64,000 bases of DNA. Source: Cytobacillus oceanisediminis. Lineage in GTDB: Bacteria > Bacillota > Bacilli > Bacillales > Cytobacillaceae. The stretch lies in assembly GCF_022811925.1 (NCBI RefSeq), contig NZ_CP065511.1:5085001-5149000 (forward strand), given 5' to 3'. The position numbers and the translations under genes are program-made. Shown in pieces: positions 1-7,925 of this stretch. The notes beneath the pieces were generated by a model, which was given only the letters and a program-made list of their open reading frames with translations, was not told the DNA's origin and ran no database searches. The stretch's first letter is position 1; every line of letters begins with the position of its first letter.

Positions 1-1
1 G

Positions 2-970
2 GAAACCCAGCCTCCAGGCAGTCTGCAGATGGATGGCCTCAATGAATGGGTCGCTTATTACCGTTCTTTTGCAGCTGAAGGAAAATGTGCAGCCTATATT
101 CCTGCTCTGGCAAAGACCAATCCGTCAGAGTTGGGCATTTGCATCATCGATCCTGATGGAACGGTTATAAAATTAGGAGATTGGAATGTCTTTTTTACAT
201 TACAAAGTATCTCAAAAGTAATTAGTTTTATGGCCGCATGCATTGGCCGCAGTATTTCTTATGTATTAGAAAGAGTGGATGTTGAACCGACTGGAGACCC
301 CTTCAACTCGATTATCCGCTTAGAAATGCATAAACCGGGAAAGCCTTTTAATCCCATGATTAATGCTGGAGCCATTACAGTATCCTCCCTTCTGCCCGGA
401 GAATCGCCGCAGTATAAAATAGATTTTTTAATAAAATTACTGGAAAACATGCTGGGAAAACGGCCGGCAATTAATGAAGAAGTGTTTCGATCCGAATGGA
501 AAACGGCTCATCGGAATCGGGCATTAGCCTATTATTTAAAAGAAACGGGCTTTTTAGAATTAGAGGTCGAGGAAGCTTTAGAGGTTTACTTAAAGCAGTG
601 TTCCATCGAGGTCAACACAGAAGACATCGCTATGATCGGGTTAATTCTGGCCCATGACGGCTTCCATCCAATCCGCAAAGAACAACTGATTCCTAAAGAA
701 GTGGCCCGATTAACCAAAAGCTTAATGCTTACGTGCGGAATGTACAATTCTTCAGGCAAATTTGCCGCATTCGTCGGAATACCGGCAAAGAGCGGCGTTT
801 CCGGAGGCATAATGGCACTCGTCCCTCCAAGAAATCGGCAGGAAGTACCGTTTCAGGCTGGATGTGGAATTGGGATTTACGGTCCGGCTATCGATGAATA
901 CGGAAATAGTCTGGCAGGCGTCATGTTATTGAGGCATATGGCTAAAAAATGGGATTTAAGCATTTTTTAA
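2..970 (+). CDS. glsA: Glutaminase (5' end outside window)
   Basis: Converts L-glutamine to glutamate and ammonia in the cytoplasm. The beta-lactamase-like serine fold is recognisable from the catalytic SxxK in FTLQSISKVISF and from EPTGDPFNSI, NPMINAGAI, LTCGMYNSSGKFA and KSGVSGGIMALVP. The frame is open back to base 2. The first ATG (29) has no ribosome site, and the protein from there is about 14 residues shorter than I recall for B. subtilis YbgJ, which it closely resembles. The true start is therefore probably just before base 1. It is followed by a symporter, the ybgJ-ybgH arrangement, so uptake and deamidation of glutamine are likely co-expressed. Confidence 0.93.
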   Translation, partial: ETQPPGSLQMDGLNEWVAYYRSFAAEGKCAAYIPALAKTNPSELGICIIDPDGTVIKLGDWNVFFTLQSISKVISFMAACIGRSISYVLERVDVEPTGDPFNSIIRLEMHKPGKPFNPMINAGAITVSSLLPGESPQYKIDFLIKLLENMLGKRPAINEEVFRSEWKTAHRNRALAYYLKETGFLELEVEEALEVYLKQCSIEVNTEDIAMIGLILAHDGFHPIRKEQLIPKEVARLTKSLMLTCGMYNSSGKFAAFVGIPAKSGVSGGIMALVPPRNRQEVPFQAGCGIGIYGPAIDEYGNSLAGVMLLRHMAKKWDLSIF

Positions 971-971
971 A

Positions 972-1085
972 ATGGGACATTTAGCAGCAACATATTTTTC
1001 TAGAGCTCTTGGGTACGCTTCGCAGTTTGCTGCTTTTTATGGCAATGAAGCAATTTTATATTTGGCATTAGATAGAAAATATTAA
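972..1085 (+). CDS. Doubtful 37-codon ORF between glsA and symporter
   Basis: A 37-codon open frame starts 1 nt after the glutaminase stop and ends 22 nt before the symporter gene. It begins MGHLAATYFSRALGY and is rich in Ala, Tyr and Leu. No ribosome site is visible, so translation would need coupling to glsA. I do not recognise it. It may simply be open intergenic sequence. Confidence 0.15.
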   Translation: MGHLAATYFSRALGYASQFAAFYGNEAILYLALDRKY

Positions 1086-1107
1086 AGGAAATAGGTGGAT
1101 TAAATTT

Positions 1108-2535
1108 ATGAAGGAACTAATCAACTGGCTGACTGCGGACTTTAGCAATTTTCTTTGGAGTTATGTGCTCATTATCATGCTGATCGGTCTCGGGCTTTAT
1201 TTTACTGTCCGGACGAAGTTTGTCCAATTTCGCATGATCGGTGAAATGTTCCGGCTATTGGGTGAAGGGGCGGTAAAAAAGAAAGGTATCTCATCCTTCC
1301 AGGCATTTTGTATCAGCACCGCTTCCCGTGTAGGCACAGGCAATCTCGCAGGTGTGGCCATAGCGATTTCTCTCGGCGGGCCTGGAGCGGTTTTTTGGAT
1401 GTGGTTAATTGCCCTTATCGGGTCCGCATCCGCCTTTGTTGAATCGACATTAGCCCAAATTTATAAGGTAAAAGATAAAAAAACAGGGACATTCCGCGGC
1501 GGTCCGGCTTATTATATGGAAAAAGCTTTGAATGCCCGCTGGATGGGCGTTCTATTTGCAATTATGGTCAGTGTCACATTCGGACTTGCTTTTAACTCCG
1601 TTCAAGCAAATACGATTACTAATGCGTTTCATCATGCGTTTGGTTTTGATATGCATTGGACAGGTCTTGGGATTACAGCCTTTACAGCCTTCATCATTTT
1701 CGGCGGGATTAAACGTATTGCCAAAGCAGCTGAATGGATGGTACCCCCCATGGCCGGTATGTACATCCTTTTAGCTGCTTACGTAATGGCCAAGAATTTT
1801 GGAGAGCTTCCTCAAGTATTCTCCCTTATTTTCCAAAATGCTTTCGGATTAAATGAAGCGGTTGGCGGCGGAGTCGGAGCGGCCATGATGCTGGGAATCA
1901 AAAGGGGCCTCTTTTCAAACGAAGCCGGCATGGGAAGTGCCCCGAATGCTGCAGCCACTGCAGATGTAAGCCATCCTGTAAAGCAGGGCCTCATCCAGTC
2001 ACTTGGCGTATTCGTTGATACACTGGTCATTTGCAGCTGTACAGCATTTATCATTTTATTATCGGGTGTTTATACATCCGCTGAATCTAACGGCATCGTT
2101 CTGACTCAATCCGCTTTAAATGCCGAAATCGGGCCATGGGCAGCGATTTTTATCGCCATTCTTATTTTGATGTTCGCATTTAGTTCAATTGTCGGCAATT
2201 ACTACTATGGTGAATCAAACATTTCATTTATAAAGTCAGGAAAAGTTTGGCTAAACCTATACCGTCTTGCCGTAATTGGGATGGTAGCGTTTGGTTCTCT
2301 GGCTTCACTTGACACAGTATGGAGCCTGGCTGATGTCTTTATGGGCATTATGGCTGTAATTAACCTGGTTGCGATAGCTTTGTTGGGGAAAATCGCTTTT
2401 GCTGCTTTAAATGATTATCGGAAGCAGAAACAAGCAGGAAAAAATCCAGTGTTTTCTGTTTCCAATATCGAGGGTCTCAAGAATGTGGAATGCTGGGAAG
2501 CAGATGAAGAGCCAGCATTAAAAAAGGAAGCATAA
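1108..2535 (+). CDS. glnT: Sodium:amino acid symporter, AGCS family (glutamine/alanine)
   Basis: Integral membrane symporter of 475 aa, normal for the alanine/glycine:cation symporter family. Family signatures include VGTGNLAGVAIAISLGGPGA near the N-terminus, FRGGPAYYMEKAL, and GLFSNEAGMGSAPNAAATA in the second half. About ten hydrophobic segments are visible. Ribosome site AGGTGG lies 9 nt before the ATG. Its place behind a YbgJ-like glutaminase suggests glutamine as substrate (GlnT/YbgH), but alanine or glycine cannot be excluded from sequence alone. Probable operon with glsA, since no terminator is seen between them. Confidence 0.88.
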   Translation: MKELINWLTADFSNFLWSYVLIIMLIGLGLYFTVRTKFVQFRMIGEMFRLLGEGAVKKKGISSFQAFCISTASRVGTGNLAGVAIAISLGGPGAVFWMWLIALIGSASAFVESTLAQIYKVKDKKTGTFRGGPAYYMEKALNARWMGVLFAIMVSVTFGLAFNSVQANTITNAFHHAFGFDMHWTGLGITAFTAFIIFGGIKRIAKAAEWMVPPMAGMYILLAAYVMAKNFGELPQVFSLIFQNAFGLNEAVGGGVGAAMMLGIKRGLFSNEAGMGSAPNAAATADVSHPVKQGLIQSLGVFVDTLVICSCTAFIILLSGVYTSAESNGIVLTQSALNAEIGPWAAIFIAILILMFAFSSIVGNYYYGESNISFIKSGKVWLNLYRLAVIGMVAFGSLASLDTVWSLADVFMGIMAVINLVAIALLGKIAFAALNDYRKQKQAGKNPVFSVSNIEGLKNVECWEADEEPALKKEA

Positions 2536-2607
2536 GATATTGCTATCAACAACCAAAATGCACTACATAAAAATGGAAACGATTATCTTGAAAGGTGGAA
2601 AATTTCC

Positions 2608-2730
2608 TTGTGGATCATTACGATTCATTCAAAAAACAACATTAAAATGTATGAGTTTAACAATGAAAAAGAAGCAAAAGAAACATTCGAGAAAATCAAA
2701 GGGTGTAAATTCCTAACCGAAGTGATTTAA
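2608..2730 (+). CDS. Conserved-looking 40-aa protein of unknown function
   Basis: TTG start with ribosome site AAAGGTGG 9 nt upstream, 40 codons, TAA stop. The protein begins MWIITIHSKNNIKMYEF and contains an EKEAKETFEKIKGCK helix-like stretch. It follows the symporter with no terminator in between and is followed by one, so it is likely the last gene of that transcript. Short Bacillus proteins of this style exist, but I cannot name a family or function. Confidence 0.6.
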   Translation: MWIITIHSKNNIKMYEFNNEKEAKETFEKIKGCKFLTEVI

Positions 2731-2773
2731 TTTGTCAGGTAGGCAGTCCCGGTTTTCCGCTTATTAAAAGAGA

Positions 2774-2828
2774 CTGGTTCAAAAAGGGCGTTGAATGACG
2801 ACCTTTTTGAGCCAGCTTTTTATTTTTG
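2774..2828 (+). terminator. Intrinsic terminator
   Basis: A 14-bp stem (CTGGTTCAAAAAGG with CCTTTTTGAGCCAG, one G-U pair) is followed by CTTTTTATTTTT. It ends the glutaminase/symporter/small-protein transcript. Confidence 0.85.
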
Positions 2829-2899
2829 AGAGCATTTTTCCCTCGTTTTTGAAGAATTATAATTTTTTATTTTTTCCATTACAAAAAGACGGTGCTTCT

Positions 2900-2931
2900 A
2901 AAGTGATACTTTTTAGGTATCACTTTTTTTA
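2900..2931 (+). terminator. Second intrinsic terminator
   Basis: A 10-bp stem AAAGTGATAC / GTATCACTTT with a 7-nt loop and a run of T. It backs up the terminator at 2774. Between 2732 and the next gene (3033) I see only the two terminators and the sigma-D promoter. Confidence 0.75.
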
Positions 2932-2969
2932 TTCCCTTCAATCCCCTCGATTAAGGTCTGACTTCAGAC

Positions 2970-2996
2970 TAAAAACCTCCTCATTTCAGCCGATAT
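2970..2996 (+). promoter_or_regulatory. Sigma-D (motility) promoter
   Basis: TAAA, exactly 15 nt, then GCCGATAT: a perfect match to the Bacillus SigD consensus. It lies 36 nt upstream of the BMP lipoprotein start and places the lipoprotein and the following chemoreceptor in the motility regulon. Confidence 0.88.
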
Positions 2997-3032
2997 AAAC
3001 TAAGGCTAAATCTTACAACACGGAGGTTCACC

Positions 3033-4007
3033 TTGAAAAAACTACTATCTATTCTACTTATTCTCACATTGCTTTTATCAGCCTGCTCAGCAGCTGATCA
3101 AAGCGGAACGAAAAATAAAGAATATAAAATTGGCATTCTATTATCCGACACAGGACTTGGAGATGAGTCTTTCAACGACTCTGCCTTCCGGGGCCTGGAA
3201 AAAGCGCGTGATGAGCTTGGCATTCTGTTTGATTACAAAGAAGCCCCGGACGGAAATTTTGAAAAGCCGCTTGAAGAGCTTGTCAAAGAAGATCATGACC
3301 TGATCATCGGACTGGGTTTCACAGCACAGGAAGCACTTGAAAAAACGGCGGAGAAATATCCGGAAAAGCAATTTTTGCTGATTGATGCTGTTTCCGAGCT
3401 TGATAATGTGGTCTCACTTACTTTTAAGGAGCATGAAGGCAGCTTCCTTGTCGGGATGCTCGCTGCCATGACAAGCAAAACAGGCAAGCTGGGATTTATC
3501 GGCGGTGTTGATGTGCCTGTGATCCACCATTTTGAAAATGGATTTATTCAAGGTGCCAAGCACTTCAATCCGAAAATAAAAGTATTAACAGAATACGCCG
3601 GAACTTTTGGGGATGCTGCTCTCGGTGAAAAAATGGCCGAGAAGCAAATTGCTGAAGGTGCTGATTTTATCTACCCAGCTGCCGGATTCACCGGTTTTGG
3701 CGCACTGAAAAAAGCGGAAGAAAAAGGCGTGCTTGCCGGCGGTGTCGATTCCGACCAGTATTTTGTTGCGGAAAAAGCCGTTGCCACATCGATGGTCAAA
3801 AACATCGATATTGCTGTTTTTAACTTGGCGAAGGAATTGACGGAAAACGAAAAAATCGAAGCTTCCTCCTATGAATGGGGACTGGCAGAAAACGGTGTCG
3901 GCCTATCTGAAATCCGGGTCGTTTCCTTAACAGAGGAGCAGCAAGCTGCATTAAAAAAAGCAACTAAAGACATAATCGATGGAAAAATCACAGTAACAGC
4001 TGAATAA
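3033..4007 (+). CDS. BMP-family substrate-binding lipoprotein
   Basis: 324 aa, starting at TTG with GGAGG 6 nt upstream. The N-terminus is a lipoprotein signal: charged MKK, hydrophobic core, lipobox LSAC with the lipidated Cys at residue 18. The body matches the basic membrane protein / Med family of type 1 periplasmic-binding folds, for example [47 protein letters not shown] and [10 protein letters not shown]. The family usually binds nucleosides for an ABC transporter, but no ATPase or permease is next to it. Instead a chemoreceptor starts 13 nt downstream and a SigD promoter lies upstream. I infer that it presents a ligand to the chemoreceptor. The ligand is unknown. Confidence 0.85.
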   Translation: MKKLLSILLILTLLLSACSAADQSGTKNKEYKIGILLSDTGLGDESFNDSAFRGLEKARDELGILFDYKEAPDGNFEKPLEELVKEDHDLIIGLGFTAQEALEKTAEKYPEKQFLLIDAVSELDNVVSLTFKEHEGSFLVGMLAAMTSKTGKLGFIGGVDVPVIHHFENGFIQGAKHFNPKIKVLTEYAGTFGDAALGEKMAEKQIAEGADFIYPAAGFTGFGALKKAEEKGVLAGGVDSDQYFVAEKAVATSMVKNIDIAVFNLAKELTENEKIEASSYEWGLAENGVGLSEIRVVSLTEEQQAALKKATKDIIDGKITVTAE

Positions 4008-4020
4008 AGGAGCATCCAAG

Positions 4021-5682
4021 ATGACATTACGAAACCGCCTTATTATTGTCACGCTGATCCCGCTCGTACTGTCGGTCAGCATGATAGGCTTTATCATATA
4101 CCAGACATTAAACATTCAAAGCTCTGCTAAGAATGATGTGGAACTTCTTCTGAAAGTGAAGGACCTGGAGCAAAGCCTGGTGGTGACAAGCCAGTCGCTT
4201 GCCAATTATACCTACAATTCAAGTGACGCCAACAAGGACCAGGCACTAACCATGATGACAGAAGTTCAGGAAAACCTGGCTTCCCTCTCTTCGGTTGCCT
4301 CAGTTCCCGGGCATAAAAAAATCATCGGCAGCATTGAAGGAAAATATGCAGAGCTATCAGAAGTTTCAACTGAAGCCTTCAACAAGGGAAACAAAGCCGA
4401 AATCAAGCGCCAGAGCATAAGAATATCCGGCATTTTAAATGATATGCACCTTTTAAAAAAGCGCACAAATGAATGGTATGAAGGCATTCTTCAGGAAACC
4501 AGCCAGAAAATTGCCTTTATCACGAATTCCTCCCTCATAGGAAGCGTGCTGCTTGTTCTGTTATCGGCTGTATTCTCATGGATGGCTGCCAGAAAGATTA
4601 CAAAACCAATCAATGCGATTGTTGAAAAAGCAGAGAAAATTTCAGAAGGAGATTTAACAGCAGACTTATCACAGCTTTCATTCAAAGAAAACAGCCGCTA
4701 TGAAGTGGATAAACTTTCGGAAGCTTTCTCAAAAATGGTTGTGAATCTAAAAGGAACCGTGCAATCCATTGAAGAGGTCAGCCAGAATGTAAAAGGATTT
4801 GCCGAGGATGTGGCTTCCTATATGCACAGCTTAAATGAAAGCAGCAGTCAGGTAGCCGTTTCGACGGATGAATTGGCGAGAGGAAGTCAGGCCATCTCTG
4901 AAGACGTTCAGGCTACCGCTGAATTAATGAGCGTAATGGGAGAGCAGTTCTCCGCTGTCCATCAGTCCAGTGCACAAAGTGCTACGCAAAGCACCCAGGC
5001 ATTGGAATCCGTCAATCATGGCAGAGTGTCCTTAGAAAAACAAATGAAACTTGCTGATGAGATCTCCAGTTCGTCTAATCATATTAGAAGTTCAGTCAGT
5101 GAATTTGCCCAGTTCACCAAGGAAATTGAAGGGGCAGCTAACACGGTTAAAGATATCGCCGATCAGACCAATCTGCTTGCATTAAACGCAGCAATCGAAG
5201 CAGCCCGTGCCGGTGAAGCCGGGAAAGGATTTGCGGTTGTGGCAGAAGAAGTACGGAAGCTCGCCGATTCTTCTTCTAAAGCAACCGATCTGATTGCCTC
5301 AATGGTCAGCAATATCCAAAATGGCATCAGCAATATTTACAATGCCACCGAACAGGGACACACCCTTTCAAAAGAGCAATCCCAATCGATGAGCGAGACA
5401 GAACAGGTCTTTGAAACCATTTCCGGGCATGTATCCGGTATTCACAGCCATCTGGAAAAATTGGTTGAAGATATGAAGACCTCCAGCGATATGAGTCAGC
5501 AGGTCATTAGCGCTGTAGAAAACATTTCAGCGGTAACCGAAGAAACGGCTGCTGGGACTGAGGAAATCTCAGCTTCTACGGAGGAACAGCTTCGCGCGTT
5601 TGAGCAGGTTATGGTGAAAGTGGAGCAGCTGAAGGAAATGACTGAGGTTATGGAAAGGGAATTAGAGAAGTTTACGGTTTAG
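4021..5682 (+). CDS. Methyl-accepting chemotaxis protein
   Basis: Membrane chemoreceptor, 553 aa. TM1 about residues 6-29, a helical extracellular domain of about 135 residues (four-helix-bundle size, no Cache fold apparent), TM2 about 166-190, HAMP about 190-245, then a long signalling coiled coil. The conserved hairpin tip [20 protein letters not shown] lies near residue 381. Glu/Gln-rich heptads on both arms are candidate methylation sites. It shares a SigD-driven transcript with the BMP lipoprotein, and the small extracellular domain would suit contact with a bound lipoprotein. Signal passes to CheA through the tip. Confidence 0.93.
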   Translation: MTLRNRLIIVTLIPLVLSVSMIGFIIYQTLNIQSSAKNDVELLLKVKDLEQSLVVTSQSLANYTYNSSDANKDQALTMMTEVQENLASLSSVASVPGHKKIIGSIEGKYAELSEVSTEAFNKGNKAEIKRQSIRISGILNDMHLLKKRTNEWYEGILQETSQKIAFITNSSLIGSVLLVLLSAVFSWMAARKITKPINAIVEKAEKISEGDLTADLSQLSFKENSRYEVDKLSEAFSKMVVNLKGTVQSIEEVSQNVKGFAEDVASYMHSLNESSSQVAVSTDELARGSQAISEDVQATAELMSVMGEQFSAVHQSSAQSATQSTQALESVNHGRVSLEKQMKLADEISSSSNHIRSSVSEFAQFTKEIEGAANTVKDIADQTNLLALNAAIEAARAGEAGKGFAVVAEEVRKLADSSSKATDLIASMVSNIQNGISNIYNATEQGHTLSKEQSQSMSETEQVFETISGHVSGIHSHLEKLVEDMKTSSDMSQQVISAVENISAVTEETAAGTEEISASTEEQLRAFEQVMVKVEQLKEMTEVMERELEKFTV

Positions 5683-5707
5683 GCGGATGACATGTCCGAA
5701 CAAACGA

Positions 5708-5733
5708 AACCCCCGCAATTGATGCGGGGGGTT
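5708..5733. terminator. Bidirectional terminator between MCP and hpf
   Basis: A stem AACCCCCGCA / TGCGGGGGGTT with a short loop. T-rich sequence follows on both strands (CCTGTTTTATT on plus, TCGTTTGTT on minus). It separates the convergent chemoreceptor and hpf genes. Confidence 0.8.
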
Positions 5734-5742
5734 CCTGTTTTA

Positions 5743-6300
5743 TTATTGCGCTTCAATCAGACCATAGCGGCCGTCTTTACGCTTGTACACTACATTTGTT
5801 AAATTAGATTCTGCATTCGTGAACACGTAGAAGCTGTGGCCTAGCATGTTCATCTGCAGGATCGCCTCTTCACTGTCCATTGGCTTCAGATCGAAGCTCT
5901 TTTGGCGGACAACTTCAAGGTCGTTATCCTCCTCTTCCACTTCTGGCGCCTCTATCTCATTTTCCAACGCTGCAAACACAGCAGTCAGATTGCCTTTTTC
6001 GCGGAATTTGCGGTTCACTTTTGTTTTATGTTTGCGGATTTGACGCTCCAATTTATCTGTAATCAGATCAATCGCTGCATACATATCATCATGATCTTCC
6101 TCTGCACGAAGAACCAGGTTCGGCATCGGAATCGTTACTTCCACTTTAGAACGGTTATTGTTATACGTTTTTAAATTTACATGTACATTTGCATCAGGAG
6201 TTTCAGTAAAATACCTTTCTAACTTAGCAATTTTCTTCTCTACGTACTCTCTAATTGCTGGAGTTACCTCAATGTTTTCACCACGAATGTTGTAATTCAT
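5743..6300 (-). CDS. hpf: Ribosome hibernation promoting factor, long form
   Basis: 185 aa. The N-terminal S30AE domain (about 1-100; MNYNIRGENIEVTPAIREYV, then RAEEDHDDMYAAIDLI) binds the 30S decoding region. The C-terminal domain (about 130-185; SFDLKPMDSEEAILQMNMLG) dimerises 70S ribosomes into 100S particles in stationary phase. I start at ATG 6300: the seven codons upstream that could be added are just the ribosome site AGAAGGAGGAG read as protein. In B. subtilis this gene (yvyD) also follows fliT, but secA should come next. Here a chemotaxis pair replaces it. Confidence 0.95.
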   Translation of the reverse strand: MNYNIRGENIEVTPAIREYVEKKIAKLERYFTETPDANVHVNLKTYNNNRSKVEVTIPMPNLVLRAEEDHDDMYAAIDLITDKLERQIRKHKTKVNRKFREKGNLTAVFAALENEIEAPEVEEEDNDLEVVRQKSFDLKPMDSEEAILQMNMLGHSFYVFTNAESNLTNVVYKRKDGRYGLIEAQ

Positions 6301-6511
6301 ACGTGAACTCCTCCTTCTCATTATACAATGACAGCCTTTTCATTGACGTTTACTGAAAAAATCAGCAGTGAATATAATTAGCGTCTGAAAAGGAAATGCC
6401 TAGTCTTAAAAGTATATTAAGACTATGTATTTATATTTCTATTTTACCCCTAAAAACTCCTCCTGAAACTGATAAAAAGATTGAGAATATTTGTCGAATT
6501 GGTGACGTATA

Positions 6512-6542
6512 TAAAAAAAACGAGCAGCTCATTTTGCTGCTC
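6512..6542 (-). terminator. Terminator of the fliD-fliS-fliT operon
   Basis: Stem GAGCAGC / GCTGCTC (7 bp) followed on the minus strand by GTTTTTTTTA. The stem includes the stop codon of the YjfB-like gene. No gene is visible in the 210 nt between here and hpf. Confidence 0.8.
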
Positions 6543-6729
6543 ATCCTTTTATATCAATATTGCCGCCCAAATGGGGCTGGAGGGCCTGTATGTGAGACCC
6601 GCTCATCATCTTATTAATAAATTCTGCATTTCCCTCCGCTTGATCCATGGCTTTTTTCATGACCGAGATGGATGCCTGCTGCTGGACTTGGCCTTGGGAT
6701 AAGACCATGGACATTAATGGGATATCCAA
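6541..6729 (-). CDS. YjfB-type putative motility protein
   Basis: 62 aa. It begins LDIPLMSMVLSQGQVQQQ and ends with a PHLGGNIDIKG tail, the layout of the YjfB family (Pfam: putative motility protein, function not established). I start at TTG 6729, 7 nt behind AGGAGG. An upstream ATG lies inside that ribosome site and would only add its translation. It is the last gene of the flaG-fliD-fliS-fliT operon, which fits a motility role. Confidence 0.75.
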   Translation of the reverse strand: MDIPLMSMVLSQGQVQQQASISVMKKAMDQAEGNAEFINKMMSGSHIQALQPHLGGNIDIKG

Positions 6730-6764
6730 GGGAACACCTCCTGACAATTTAAGCCTGATCCTAT

Positions 6765-7151
6765 TTAGGATTGTATATATGGATTTAATTCCTGCTGAAT
6801 ATTTTTATGCCACTGCGCAAATGCGGGATAGAGCTTTTTCGAAATGATCTCCTGTCTAACAGGAAGATCGTCAAAGTTCTGAATAAGGAGTTCAGCCTGA
6901 TCGGCTACTGCACTAATATCAGCAATAGCTTTCAGCATGGGCTGATTGCCTTGAACAAGATGGCTAAGCTGTTCATGAGCTGAAGCGACTTGAGGGAATG
7001 CCTGAAAAACATCACCAAGAAGCCGATTTCCCTCTGTTTTACTGAAATCGCTAAAGCTCTTTACGATATAATCAAAAGCCTCATCAATGGTATATAATAG
7101 ATCGCTGTATTCCTTCATAAAAATATACTGCTCTTCGGTCAGAGTCAACAA
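6765..7151 (-). CDS. Uncharacterised helical protein in the fliDST operon
   Basis: 128 aa, TTG start 10 nt downstream of the fliT stop. Predicted all-helical and acidic, no signal peptide, no membrane segment. Recognisable stretches are TEEQYIFMKEYSDLLYTID and a C-terminal YPAFAQWHKNIQQELNPYI. I do not recognise a family, and B. subtilis has no counterpart at this position as far as I recall. Its place between fliT and the YjfB gene suggests a flagellar chaperone or assembly accessory role, by context only. Confidence 0.7.
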   Translation of the reverse strand: MLTLTEEQYIFMKEYSDLLYTIDEAFDYIVKSFSDFSKTEGNRLLGDVFQAFPQVASAHEQLSHLVQGNQPMLKAIADISAVADQAELLIQNFDDLPVRQEIISKKLYPAFAQWHKNIQQELNPYIQS

Positions 7152-7161
7152 AGTTAGTCAC

Positions 7162-7506
7162 CTATTTTCTTTTATCATAAAACATGCCGTCCGTTGCCAT
7201 GGATTGATAGGGATTTGCATATTTTCCGGTTAATTCTTTTTTAACGCTTAAGTCTTTGATGTCTTTTTGAATAACTAGCTTTTCCCTTGTCATCAGCTGG
7301 GTGACTTTTGCATTGAGGCTGATCAGCCTGGCTCCCAGATCCTTTTCGGTATCTGAATATGGAGGAGCCATACCAGCCATTGCCTGCTGGCGTTTTTCAA
7401 GCAGTATTTCGACCTCATTCATTTTCGCATCACGGTCAAGCTTTGTATGTTCCAGAGTTTTGATTAGCTCGAGTGTTAAATCATAAAACCTTTGAACCGA
7501 ACTCAC
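7162..7506 (-). CDS. fliT: Flagellar export chaperone FliT-like
   Basis: 114 aa, helical. FliT binds the filament cap protein FliD before export. It starts at GTG 7506, which shares one base with the fliS stop (TAGTG). AAGGCGG lies 9 nt upstream inside fliS, so translation is coupled. Recognisable features are the N-terminal RFYDLTLELIKTLE helix and a DAKMNEVEILLEKRQQAM segment typical of Bacillus FliT. The family is poorly conserved, so position after fliS is a large part of the evidence. Confidence 0.8.
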   Translation of the reverse strand: MSSVQRFYDLTLELIKTLEHTKLDRDAKMNEVEILLEKRQQAMAGMAPPYSDTEKDLGARLISLNAKVTQLMTREKLVIQKDIKDLSVKKELTGKYANPYQSMATDGMFYDKRK

Positions 7507-7907
7507 TACACTGTGCCGCCTTGGGAGAATTGCTTCTGGCGATTGACCTGGATGACTTCCTTCCATGTGTCGCGGAATTCGGATACAAGACCTTCGACTT
7601 CATCAAGAATAGCTGCCTCATTCTTGACATTCGCCTCCATCAGCCTCCGGTTCATATAATCATATAAAGACATCATATTTTTAGATACCTCTACATCCAT
7701 ATTTAACGTAACCATCAGCTCTTGAATAATATTTTGCGCCTTCTGGATATTGGTGTTTTTTGCCTCAATGTTATTGTCCATGATGGCTTTTTTCGCCTGA
7801 TGGATAAACTTCAGGCAGCCGTTATATAGCATCAGTGTCAGCTCTCCAGGTGAAGCTGTATTCACTGAGTTTTGCTGATAAGATTGGTATGGATTGCTTA
7901 CTGCCAT
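7506..7907 (-). CDS. fliS: Flagellin export chaperone FliS
   Basis: 133 aa, normal length. FliS binds the C-terminal disordered end of flagellin in the cytoplasm. Key sequence: NPYQSYQQNSVNTASPGELTL and MLYNGCLKFIHQA, then YDYMNRRLMEANVKN, the classic FliS signature. I use ATG 7907 (AGGAGT 7 nt upstream) rather than a GTG three codons earlier that touches the ribosome site. Because FliS recognises the last residues of flagellin, it is the direct partner of the alternative flagellin C-termini at hag. Confidence 0.95.
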   Translation of the reverse strand: MAVSNPYQSYQQNSVNTASPGELTLMLYNGCLKFIHQAKKAIMDNNIEAKNTNIQKAQNIIQELMVTLNMDVEVSKNMMSLYDYMNRRLMEANVKNEAAILDEVEGLVSEFRDTWKEVIQVNRQKQFSQGGTV

Positions 7908-7925
7908 TTGTAACACTCCTTTTTA

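Noticed and set aside
6301..6321. Seven extra N-terminal codons for hpf
   Set aside because: They are the translated ribosome site. The conserved HPF N-terminus begins at ATG 6300.
6320..6325. TATAAT as hpf -10 box
   Set aside because: It lies too close to the ribosome site to allow a functional leader, so the true promoter must be further upstream.
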